From: Nitrospirota bacterium
GTDB lineage: Bacteria > Nitrospirota > Leptospirillia > Leptospirillales > Leptospirillaceae
Direction of reading: 5' to 3'
DNA length: 5,923 bases
Assembly (NCBI GenBank): GCA_021828525.1
Contig: JAJZGM010000086.1
Span: forward strand, 1 to 5,923
This document shows positions 1-5,277 of this stretch, in pieces. A program made the position numbers and the translations under genes. The number at the start of each line of letters is the position of its first letter. The stretch's first letter is position 1. The notes below the pieces were generated by a model. The model saw only the letters and a program-made list of their open reading frames with translations, was not told where the DNA came from and ran no database searches.

Positions 1-280
1 GGGAGGATCGATCCTTGCTGTCTCGGACAGCGAGATTCTCGAAGCCTACCATCTTCTCGCCTCGAAGGAGGGAATCTTCTGCGAACCGGCCTCGGCCGCC
101 TCCCTTGCCGGAGTGCTGAAGAGGGCACGGGCCGGGGCCTTTTCGGGAGGGGAGCGGATCGTCTGTACCCTCACGGGCCATGGTCTCAAGGATCCCGATA
201 CGGTCTTCCACTCCCAGCCGCCCGAGATCCGGGTTCCCGCCAGAAAGGAAGAGGTTCTGGCCATCCTGGGCTTTTCATGA
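1..280 (+). CDS. thrC: Threonine synthase, C-terminal part (5' end outside window)
   Basis: Ninety-two C-terminal residues are present; the reading frame enters at base 2 and stops at TGA 278-280. Threonine synthase is a cytoplasmic PLP enzyme that converts O-phosphohomoserine to threonine, the last step of the pathway. The fragment shows the family's C-terminal pattern: a GGSILAVSDSEILEAY stretch, then GIFCEPASAASLAG, where the substrate and cofactor pocket is closed, then CTLTGHGLKDPDT. The PLP lysine and the N-terminal half lie upstream of the window. Its stop overlaps the next start as ATGA, so the two genes are probably translationally coupled. A threonine dehydratase or another fold-type II PLP enzyme is conceivable from a fragment, but the GLKDPDT signature and the pathway neighbours favour ThrC. 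Confidence 0.9.
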   Translation, partial: GGSILAVSDSEILEAYHLLASKEGIFCEPASAASLAGVLKRARAGAFSGGERIVCTLTGHGLKDPDTVFHSQPPEIRVPARKEEVLAILGFS

Positions 281-1503
281 CCGGGGGGGAGGGCCCTGGC
301 CCCGACCTCCTGGTGGTGCTGGACGGTCTGGCCGAGCCCCCCACTCGTGAGACGACCCTGGCTACGGCCAGGACACCCTTCCTCGATGCCCTTGTCCGGC
401 TCGGCCATCTTTGCCGGATCGATCCGCAGGACGGAGCCGGGGCCGGAGAGATTTCATCGGAACGGGGAATCGCAAGGCTTCTTGGCCTCTCCGGGGCAGA
501 GGCCCGCCGTCTCTCGCGGGCCAGTCTCCTCTCTCTTCTGTCCGCCGGGTGCGGTTCCACCGGCTGGGTTTACCTGGGGACACCGGTCTGTTTCGGAAGG
601 GACGGCCGTCTTCTTCGTTACGTCAGCCGAAAGGAAGACGAAGAGGCTTTTTGGGCAGCCCTCATGGCCCGGGCGACCGGAGGCGAACCTTTCCGGTTTC
701 TTCCCGTTTTGGGAAGAGGCGGACGGATCGATCGGATGGTGCTGGCTCTTCCCGGAAGAGCCGGGACGACGGGAACTCCTCCCCGGCAAGGGCTTGGGAT
801 CTCCGAAAACGCTGCCTTCCCGAAGTTTTCGCAATGGATCGGCCAGGCCTTTCCCGGGGGATTTCACCCGACCGGAGACCCCGGCAGGGAGATCAACGGG
901 GTCTGGCTGTGGGGAGGCGGGCCGGCTCCGGAGGGGGCGTTTCGGGACGAGGGGAGAGACGACCGGCTGGCCGTGGGGGCGACGTCGCTTGTGAGGGCCC
1001 TGGGACTTCGGACCGGTTTTCGCCCGGCTTCGCTTCTCCGGGCAACGGGGGATACCGACACCGACCTTTTTGAGAAGATGGCCCGGGTGGAAGAGGGGTT
1101 GAGAAGCTCCTGCTCCCGGATTCTCCTCCATCTCGAAGGAGCGGACATGGCCAGCCATCGCAGAAACCCGGAGGAGAAGAGGGCCTTTCTCGAGCGGGTG
1201 GACAGGGAGGTCTTTTCCCTGCTCCTCCACTGGGTTGTGGAGGGTCGCTTGACATCCCTCTCGGTCACGTCCGATCATCAGAGCTCCCCGGTCACAGGAA
1301 ACCACGAGGCCGGCCCGGTTCCTGCGCTCTTTCTCTCCCGGAAACAGCCCCGAAGGGAGAGCTCACCTCCCGGACGGATGACGGAGTGGGAGGTCAGGGA
1401 CCACCCGGTAGTTCCCGTGGAGAAATGGATACAGTGGCCTCAGGCTCCTCCCGGAGAGGATGGGGCCGGATATTCCGGAAAGGATCTATGTCTCGCATTG
1501 TGA
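277..1503 (+). CDS. apgM: ApgM-family phosphoglycerate mutase-like protein, probable homoserine kinase
   Basis: This 408-residue protein belongs to the archaeal-type, cofactor-independent phosphoglycerate mutase branch of the alkaline phosphatase superfamily. The two-metal active site can be read off: D16 in VVLDGLAE, the likely nucleophile S61 in ISSERG, D290 and H294 in GADMASH, D333-H334 in TSDHQSS and H343 in GNHEAGPVP. The substrate-domain motifs INGVWLWGGG (about 206-215) and ATGDTDTD (about 256-263) are also present. From family knowledge, a subgroup encoded with threonine genes (TIGR02535) has been proposed to act as homoserine kinase. Here it sits between thrC and lysC, and no GHMP-type ThrB is visible, so that role is more likely than glycolysis. 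There is no clear Shine-Dalgarno; the ATGA overlap with thrC suggests reinitiation. About 20 C-terminal residues after the conserved core extend into lysC. The fold is sure; the kinase role is inference. Confidence 0.85.
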   Translation: MTGGEGPGPDLLVVLDGLAEPPTRETTLATARTPFLDALVRLGHLCRIDPQDGAGAGEISSERGIARLLGLSGAEARRLSRASLLSLLSAGCGSTGWVYLGTPVCFGRDGRLLRYVSRKEDEEAFWAALMARATGGEPFRFLPVLGRGGRIDRMVLALPGRAGTTGTPPRQGLGISENAAFPKFSQWIGQAFPGGFHPTGDPGREINGVWLWGGGPAPEGAFRDEGRDDRLAVGATSLVRALGLRTGFRPASLLRATGDTDTDLFEKMARVEEGLRSSCSRILLHLEGADMASHRRNPEEKRAFLERVDREVFSLLLHWVVEGRLTSLSVTSDHQSSPVTGNHEAGPVPALFLSRKQPRRESSPPGRMTEWEVRDHPVVPVEKWIQWPQAPPGEDGAGYSGKDLCLAL

Positions 1504-2729
1504 TGAAATTCGGGGGGACGTCCGTCTCCAACATCGAACGCATCTGCCATGTCGCCGATCTCGTGGAAGAGGTGGCCCGGGAAGGCCACGAGGTCGTTGT
1601 GGTGGTCAGTGCGATGGCCGGGGATACCGACCGTCTCATCCGTCTCGCCCACGAGATTACTCCCGATCCGCCGGAGCGGGAGATCGACATGCTCCTCTCC
1701 TCGGGAGAGCGGATCACCAGTGCCCTTCTCACCATGGCCCTCACGGCCAGGGGGAGGACCTCCCGGTCCTTTTCGGGGCGGCAGGTGGGGATCCATACCG
1801 ACAGCACCCATACCAAGGCGCGGATCGAACATATCGAGTCAGGAAGGCTTCTGTCGGCCCTGTCGGCTGGCATCATCCCGGTTGTCGCCGGATTCCAGGG
1901 GATTTCCCCGAACGAGGATGTGACGACCCTGGGCCGCGGTGGCTCTGACACGACGGCAGTGGCGCTGGCGGTGGCGCTGTCGGCCGACCGGTGCGACATC
2001 TATACCGATGTGACGGGGGTCTTTACGGCCGATCCGAACATGGTCCCCCGGGCCCGGAAGCTTACGCGGATCTCCTACGAGGAGATGCTCGAAATGGCGG
2101 CTCTGGGAGCGAAAGTTTTGCATTCCCGCTCGGTCGAGTTTGCCATGCGATACCGGATGCCGCTCCGCGTGCTGTCCACCTTCTCGAAGGATCCGGGAAC
2201 ACTTGTGACGGAGGAAGACAAAATGATGGAACAGATGGTCGTTTCAGGGGTGACCCTCGACAGGAACCAGGCCCAGGTGGTCGTGTGCGATGTTCCGGAC
2301 AGGCCGGGACTTGCCGCAAGCCTTTTTCGGGAGCTGTCGGACAATGCGGTGATCGTGGACATGATCGTCCAGAATGTCGGCCAGGATCACCTGACCGATA
2401 TCTCCTTCACTGTTCCCCGCTCCGAGGCCCGGAAGACGATCCGCATCGCCCGGGAGGTCGCGTTGAAGATCGGGGCCGGAGAGGTCCGGAGCCGGGAGGA
2501 CATCAGCAAGATCTCCATCGTCGGCGTGGGCATGCGCTCCCACTCCGGAGTGGCGGCCCGGATGTTCGAGACACTGGCCTCCGAAGGGATCAACATCCTG
2601 ATGATTTCGACCTCCGAGATCAAGATCTCCTGCCTGATCGACGAGAAGTACGGGGAGCTCGCAGCCCGGGTCGTTCACCAGTCCTTCGGTCTCGACAGGG
2701 CCGAGTCCGGAGAGCCCGTCCGTGGATAG
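1488..2729 (+). CDS. lysC: Aspartokinase (aspartate kinase), two C-terminal ACT domains
   Basis: Aspartokinase phosphorylates aspartate, the shared first step towards lysine, threonine and methionine. With the start at 1488 the protein has 413 residues, normal for monofunctional LysC, and begins MSRIVMKFGGTSV like its family. The kinase domain shows KFGGTSV (7-13), SAMAGDTD (41-48), SSGE (71-74), TTLGRGGSDTTA (146-157) and DIYTDVTGVFTADPN (170-184). Two ACT domains follow, at about 260-330 and 341-405; the second carries STSEIKISCLI, typical of lysine/threonine-inhibited enzymes. The open frame extends upstream to 1386, but those codons lie inside the previous gene and do not resemble LysC. 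A purine-rich GGAAAGGA at 1477-1484 precedes the chosen ATG. An ATG at 1503 (TGATG with the upstream stop) is an alternative without a Shine-Dalgarno. The gene overlaps its upstream neighbour by 16 bp. Confidence 0.96.
   Translation: MSRIVMKFGGTSVSNIERICHVADLVEEVAREGHEVVVVVSAMAGDTDRLIRLAHEITPDPPEREIDMLLSSGERITSALLTMALTARGRTSRSFSGRQVGIHTDSTHTKARIEHIESGRLLSALSAGIIPVVAGFQGISPNEDVTTLGRGGSDTTAVALAVALSADRCDIYTDVTGVFTADPNMVPRARKLTRISYEEMLEMAALGAKVLHSRSVEFAMRYRMPLRVLSTFSKDPGTLVTEEDKMMEQMVVSGVTLDRNQAQVVVCDVPDRPGLAASLFRELSDNAVIVDMIVQNVGQDHLTDISFTVPRSEARKTIRIAREVALKIGAGEVRSREDISKISIVGVGMRSHSGVAARMFETLASEGINILMISTSEIKISCLIDEKYGELAARVVHQSFGLDRAESGEPVRG
2210..2225 (+). promoter_or_regulatory. Internal ribosome binding site and start within lysC
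   Basis: GGAGG at 2210-2214 is followed by eight bases and ATG 2223-2225, with a second ATG directly after it. This matches or exceeds the strength of the sites used by most genes in the operon, and it lies exactly at the boundary between the kinase and ACT domains. Confidence 0.5.
2223..2729 (+). CDS. Predicted aspartokinase beta (regulatory) subunit from an internal start
   Basis: An in-frame ATG at codon 246 of lysC has its own Shine-Dalgarno, GGAGG at 2210-2214, eight bases upstream. The product would be 168 residues, MMEQMVVSGVTLDRN onward, and would consist of both ACT domains and nothing else. From established knowledge, Corynebacterium and Bacillus aspartokinases of this class are alpha2-beta2 enzymes whose small subunit is made from such an internal start at nearly the same position. 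What is seen is the ATG, its spacing and the GGAGG. That it is used in this organism is inference, because GGAGGAAG also encodes glutamates at 242-243. Confidence 0.5.
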   Translation: MMEQMVVSGVTLDRNQAQVVVCDVPDRPGLAASLFRELSDNAVIVDMIVQNVGQDHLTDISFTVPRSEARKTIRIAREVALKIGAGEVRSREDISKISIVGVGMRSHSGVAARMFETLASEGINILMISTSEIKISCLIDEKYGELAARVVHQSFGLDRAESGEPVRG

Positions 2730-4317
2730 CGCTCCGGGAACGGTCATGCTCTACGACACGACCCTCCGGGACGGCTCCCAGATGGAGGACATCTCCTTCA
2801 CGCTTGAGGACAAGCTCCGGATCGTCTCTCTTCTTGACTCCCTTGAAATCGGCTACATCGAAGGCGGGTGGCCAGGGGCCAATCCCAAGGACCAGGAGTT
2901 CTTTGCCAGGGTCCGGGAGATCCCCCTTGTCCATGCCCGGATCGCGGCCTTCGGAAGCACCCGGAGGGCGGCAAACAGGGTCTCCGACGATCCGGTCGTC
3001 CGGGACCTTCTCGCCGCCGGAACCCCGGTTGTCACAATCTTCGGAAAGTCCTGGCGTCTCCATGTGCGGGAGATCCTTGGACTCTCCGAAGAGCAGAACA
3101 TTGCCATGATCGCCGAAACGGTCGACTACCTGAAGCAGCACGGCAAGGAGGTCGTCTACGATGCCGAACACTTTTTCGACGGTTACGGAGAGGATGCGGA
3201 ATTTGCCTTGAGAACCGTCGATGCGGCCAAAAAGGCCGGGGCCGACTGGATTGTCCTCTGCGACACCAACGGGGGAAGCCTGCCCTGGCAGGTCGAGGCG
3301 GCGACAAGACATGTGGCGGCCATCCTGGGCGGCCGGGTCGGCATTCACGCCCACAACGACTCCGAGCTTGCCGTGGCGAACTCCCTGGCGGCGGTTTCGG
3401 CGGGGGCCCGCCAGATCCACGGGACGATCGACGGAATCGGCGAGCGGTGCGGAAATGCCAACCTGATCTCGGTCATTCCGAATCTTGTCTTCAAGATGGG
3501 ATTTCCTGTCGTCGGGAAGGAGTCCCTGGCCCGCCTGCGGGATGCGGCGGCCTTCGTCTTCGAACTGGCCAACCGGCCCCTTCCGAAAAACATGCCTTAT
3601 GTCGGGGACTCGGCCTTTGCCCACAAGGCAGGAGTGCATGTCCATGCGGTCCGCAAGGTCTCCCGGGCCTATGAGCATATCGTCCCCGAATCGGTGGGCA
3701 ACCGCCAGAGGATCCTTCTTTCCGAGCAGTCCGGACGCTCAAATCTCGTCGAAAAGGCGCGCCAGTACGGTCTTGTCGTCGAAGACGGAGACCATCACCT
3801 GTCGGGTCTTCTGACGCGGCTCAAGGAAATGGAGTTTGCCGGATACCAGTTCGAAGGGGCCGAGGCCTCCTTCGAGCTCCTCATGCGGGAAGCCATGGCC
3901 TCCTTCCGGCCCTATTTCTCCCTCGACTTCTTCCGGATCGGCATGGGGAAGGGGGAGGATCCGGCCACGGGTTACTCCGAGGCGACGGTCCGGATCCGGG
4001 TCGGTTCCTCCTTCGAACACACCGCGGCACTCGGCAACGGTCCCGTCAATGCCCTCGACAATGCCCTCCGGAAGGCGCTCGGGGCCTTCTACCCGGAGGT
4101 CAGGCACATCATCCTGCTCGACTACAAGGTCAGGGTGCTCTCCGGAAGTCAGGGAACGGCCTCCCGGGTCCGGGTCCTGGTCGAATCGTCCGACGGACAC
4201 CGGAAATGGGGAACGGTCGGGGTCTCGGAAAATGTCATCGAGGCCAGTCTTCTGGCGCTTAAGGACAGCATCGAGTATCATCTCCTGATCTCGGAGGCGC
4301 GGCGGTTTGAAGGCTGA
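2722..4317 (+). CDS. cimA: (R)-citramalate synthase
   Basis: The 531-residue protein condenses pyruvate with acetyl-CoA to (R)-citramalate, giving 2-oxobutyrate for isoleucine without threonine dehydratase. The HMGL-like TIM barrel opens with YDTTLRDGSQ (11-20), containing the catalytic R16 and metal ligand D17. Other key residues are E149 in YDAEHFFDGYGED, the metal ligands H209 and H211 in HAHND, and N245 in GTIDGIGERCGN. EGGWPGANPKD (47-57) is typical of the citramalate synthase family (TIGR00977) rather than isopropylmalate or homocitrate synthases. The LeuA-type allosteric dimer domain covers about 395-525, so isoleucine feedback is expected. The chosen start is GTG 2722, with GGAG at 2709-2712 and an 8 bp overlap with lysC. 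ATG 2746 is an alternative nine codons in, closer to the conserved start. 2-Isopropylmalate synthase is the less likely alternative. Confidence 0.93.
   Translation: MDSAPGTVMLYDTTLRDGSQMEDISFTLEDKLRIVSLLDSLEIGYIEGGWPGANPKDQEFFARVREIPLVHARIAAFGSTRRAANRVSDDPVVRDLLAAGTPVVTIFGKSWRLHVREILGLSEEQNIAMIAETVDYLKQHGKEVVYDAEHFFDGYGEDAEFALRTVDAAKKAGADWIVLCDTNGGSLPWQVEAATRHVAAILGGRVGIHAHNDSELAVANSLAAVSAGARQIHGTIDGIGERCGNANLISVIPNLVFKMGFPVVGKESLARLRDAAAFVFELANRPLPKNMPYVGDSAFAHKAGVHVHAVRKVSRAYEHIVPESVGNRQRILLSEQSGRSNLVEKARQYGLVVEDGDHHLSGLLTRLKEMEFAGYQFEGAEASFELLMREAMASFRPYFSLDFFRIGMGKGEDPATGYSEATVRIRVGSSFEHTAALGNGPVNALDNALRKALGAFYPEVRHIILLDYKVRVLSGSQGTASRVRVLVESSDGHRKWGTVGVSENVIEASLLALKDSIEYHLLISEARRFEG
4293..4309 (+). 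promoter_or_regulatory. Ribosome binding site fixing the TTG start of lpxA
   Basis: GGAGG at 4293-4297 lies within the last codons of cimA, nine bases before TTG 4307-4309. It supports the TTG start. The resulting N-terminus, MKAEIHPSAVVDPS, fits the family start, and there is no suitable in-frame ATG nearby. Confidence 0.75.
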
Positions 4318-5122
4318 GATCCATCCGTCCGCCGTGGTCGACCCCTCCGTCGAACTCGGGGAGGATGTCCGGATAGGACCATTCTGCGTCCTCCGGGGAC
4401 CCTCCCGGATCGGGGCCGGAACCCTCCTCATGGAACGGGTGTCCGTCGGTCCCCATGTGACCATGGGGGAGCGGAACCGGGTCCACATGGGGGCGATCAT
4501 CGGCCATGAGCCTCAGGATCATTCTTTTGCGGGGGGTCTCTCCGAGACGGTGATCGGGGATGAAAACGAGATCCGGGAGTATGTCACCATCCATCGGGGG
4601 ACGAAGGAGCATTCCCGGACCCTGATCGGGAGCGGGACGCTCCTGATGGCGGGAAGCCATGTAGCGCACAACTGCCAGGTGGGGGACCGGGCGATCCTGG
4701 CCAACGGGGTCCTTCTGGCCGGCCATGTCTCGGTGGGAGCCGGAGCCTTCCTGTCAGGGGGGGTCCTGGTCCACCAGTTCATCCGGATCGGCCGGCTTTC
4801 CCTTTTGCGCGGAGGCTCCCGCACGAGCCGGGATGTTCCTCCCTTCGCCATCATGGACGGAACCCATACCCTTCGGACAATCAACCGGGTGGGGCTCCGC
4901 CGGGCGGGATTCTCCCGGGAGACGATTGCCCGGATCGCCGCCTTCTACCGGGATTATCTTCTCACGGGAACCCTCGACCGGGAGAGGCTCTCCAAGGCGG
5001 ACAGAGACTCCTCCGAGATCGGTGAGATCATCGACTTCGTCCTTGGGAGCCGCCGGGGGATCTGCTTCCCCGGGCGCCTCCCAGACAGGGGTCTTCAGGA
5101 CCTCGAAGACGATGAGGAATGA
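4307..5122 (+). CDS. lpxA: Acyl-ACP--UDP-N-acetylglucosamine O-acyltransferase (LpxA)
   Basis: LpxA transfers a 3-hydroxyacyl chain from acyl carrier protein to UDP-GlcNAc, the first step of lipid A synthesis in the cytoplasm. The 271 residues compare with 262 in E. coli. The N-terminal two thirds are hexapeptide repeats of a left-handed beta-helix (IHPSAVVDPSVELGEDVRIG and onward). The catalytic histidine is H121 in SHVAHNCQVGD, with H118, H140 (LAGH) and H156 (VHQFIRIG) matching E. coli H122, H144 and H160. The helical C-terminal domain starts near DVPPFAIMDG (176-185) and contains GLRRAGFSRE. G169 aligns with the E. coli acyl-length ruler G173. S73 replaces the E. coli K76. The start is TTG 4307, with GGAGG at 4293-4297; it overlaps cimA by 11 bp. 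The usual partners lpxD, fabZ and lpxB are not adjacent. An acidic tail, DLEDDEE, ends the protein. Confidence 0.92.
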   Translation: MKAEIHPSAVVDPSVELGEDVRIGPFCVLRGPSRIGAGTLLMERVSVGPHVTMGERNRVHMGAIIGHEPQDHSFAGGLSETVIGDENEIREYVTIHRGTKEHSRTLIGSGTLLMAGSHVAHNCQVGDRAILANGVLLAGHVSVGAGAFLSGGVLVHQFIRIGRLSLLRGGSRTSRDVPPFAIMDGTHTLRTINRVGLRRAGFSRETIARIAAFYRDYLLTGTLDRERLSKADRDSSEIGEIIDFVLGSRRGICFPGRLPDRGLQDLEDDEE

Positions 5123-5131
5123 CATCCTCTG

Positions 5132-5160
5132 GAGAACCCTTCCGACGGGGGGATCTTCTC
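5132..5160 (+). terminator. Possible weak terminator hairpin after lpxA
   Basis: About ten bases after the lpxA stop, GAGAA (5132-5136) can pair with TTCTC (5156-5160). Inside it, CCCTTC (5137-5142) can pair with GGGGGG (5147-5152), including two G-U pairs and a four-base loop, with a three-base bulge at 5153-5155. The bases after it are pyrimidine-rich (TCCTTCC) but not a true T run. It could therefore be an inefficient intrinsic terminator, a 3'-end stabilising structure, or nothing. It is the best candidate for the end of the amino acid/lpxA operon. Confidence 0.35.
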
Positions 5161-5163
5161 TCC

Positions 5164-5183
5164 TTCCGGGAAAATTCGGGAAA
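5164..5183. repeat. Short tandem direct repeat, TTCCGGGAAA / TTCGGGAAA
   Basis: Two near-identical elements at 5164-5173 and 5175-5183 begin 11 bp apart, about one helical turn. The first also contains the palindrome TTCCGGGAA. They lie 37-56 bp upstream of the -35 box of the ihf promoter, where an activator or repressor could bind. They could also be chance in a purine/pyrimidine-biased stretch. Confidence 0.35.
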
Positions 5184-5212
5184 GAATCGGTCTTCTTTGA
5201 CTCTTTTTCCGC

Positions 5213-5232
5213 TGACCGGTTGACATGACCGG
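5213..5232. repeat. TGACCGG direct repeats flanking the -35 box
   Basis: Perfect TGACCGG heptamers occur at 5213-5219 and 5226-5232, separated by exactly the six bases of the -35 hexamer TTGACA. The pair also gives an inverted CCGGT/ACCGG around TGACATG. A protein bound to both copies would cover the -35 element, so this is a plausible operator. No regulator is identified. Confidence 0.45.
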
Positions 5233-5248
5233 CTCTTCTTCGTATGAT
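5220..5248 (+). promoter_or_regulatory. Strong sigma70-type promoter for the ihf-merR unit
   Basis: A perfect -35 TTGACA (5220-5225) is separated by 17 bp from TATGAT (5243-5248), a five-of-six match to the -10 consensus. Transcription should start near 5253-5256, leaving a leader of about 20 bases that holds little beyond the ribosome binding site. This is the only convincing promoter I see in the window, and it separates the upstream operon from the IHF gene. Confidence 0.85.
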
Positions 5249-5261
5249 TATCATCCGAAAT

Positions 5262-5277
5262 AAGGAGGTTTCCCTTG
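5262..5277 (+). promoter_or_regulatory. Full-strength ribosome binding site for the ihf TTG start
   Basis: TAAGGAGGT at 5261-5269 is complementary to the 16S rRNA 3' tail over nine bases, and the AAGGAGG core (5262-5268) sits six bases before TTG 5275-5277. It fixes the TTG as the start and should give high expression despite the weak start codon. Confidence 0.85.

Noticed and set aside
5..735. Three GATCGATC-type palindromes (5-14, 416-425, 724-735)
   Set aside because: They look clustered, but they lie in coding sequence, mostly as Ile-Asp or Ser-Ile codons, with irregular spacing and no further copies seen; chance and codon use explain them.
454..1305. Long minus-strand open frame of 283 codons opposite the apgM-like gene
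   Set aside because: It resembles no family I know, lies wholly opposite a well-supported gene with catalytic motifs, and long antisense frames are expected at this GC content.
1386..1487. N-terminal extension of LysC from the upstream ATG at 1386
   Set aside because: These 34 codons lie inside the preceding gene, encode a G/R/S-rich stretch unlike any aspartokinase, and MSRIVMKFGGTSV is the normal family start.
1991..3109. Plus-strand open frame of 372 codons spanning lysC and cimA
   Set aside because: The translation is low-complexity, rich in R, G, P and S, and crosses the junction of two clear genes in another frame.
2620..3678. Minus-strand open frame of 352 codons opposite cimA
   Set aside because: It has no recognisable domain and mirrors the strong codon bias of cimA on the other strand.
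5185..5221. Eight-base stem AATCGGTC / GACCGGTT with a 21-base loop as a terminator
   Set aside because: The loop is long, one pair is G-U, it overlaps the -35 box and no T run follows; the repeats are better explained as promoter-flanking elements.
5220..5248. MerR-type operator with stretched 19-20 bp spacer in the ihf promoter
   Set aside because: The spacer is the optimal 17 bp and holds no dyad, so the classic DNA-untwisting mechanism is not indicated.
5249..5262. IHF autoregulatory binding site near the start of transcription
   Set aside because: The bases TATCATCCGA only match the first half of the IHF consensus and lack the TTR half; no good match was seen elsewhere in the intergenic region.
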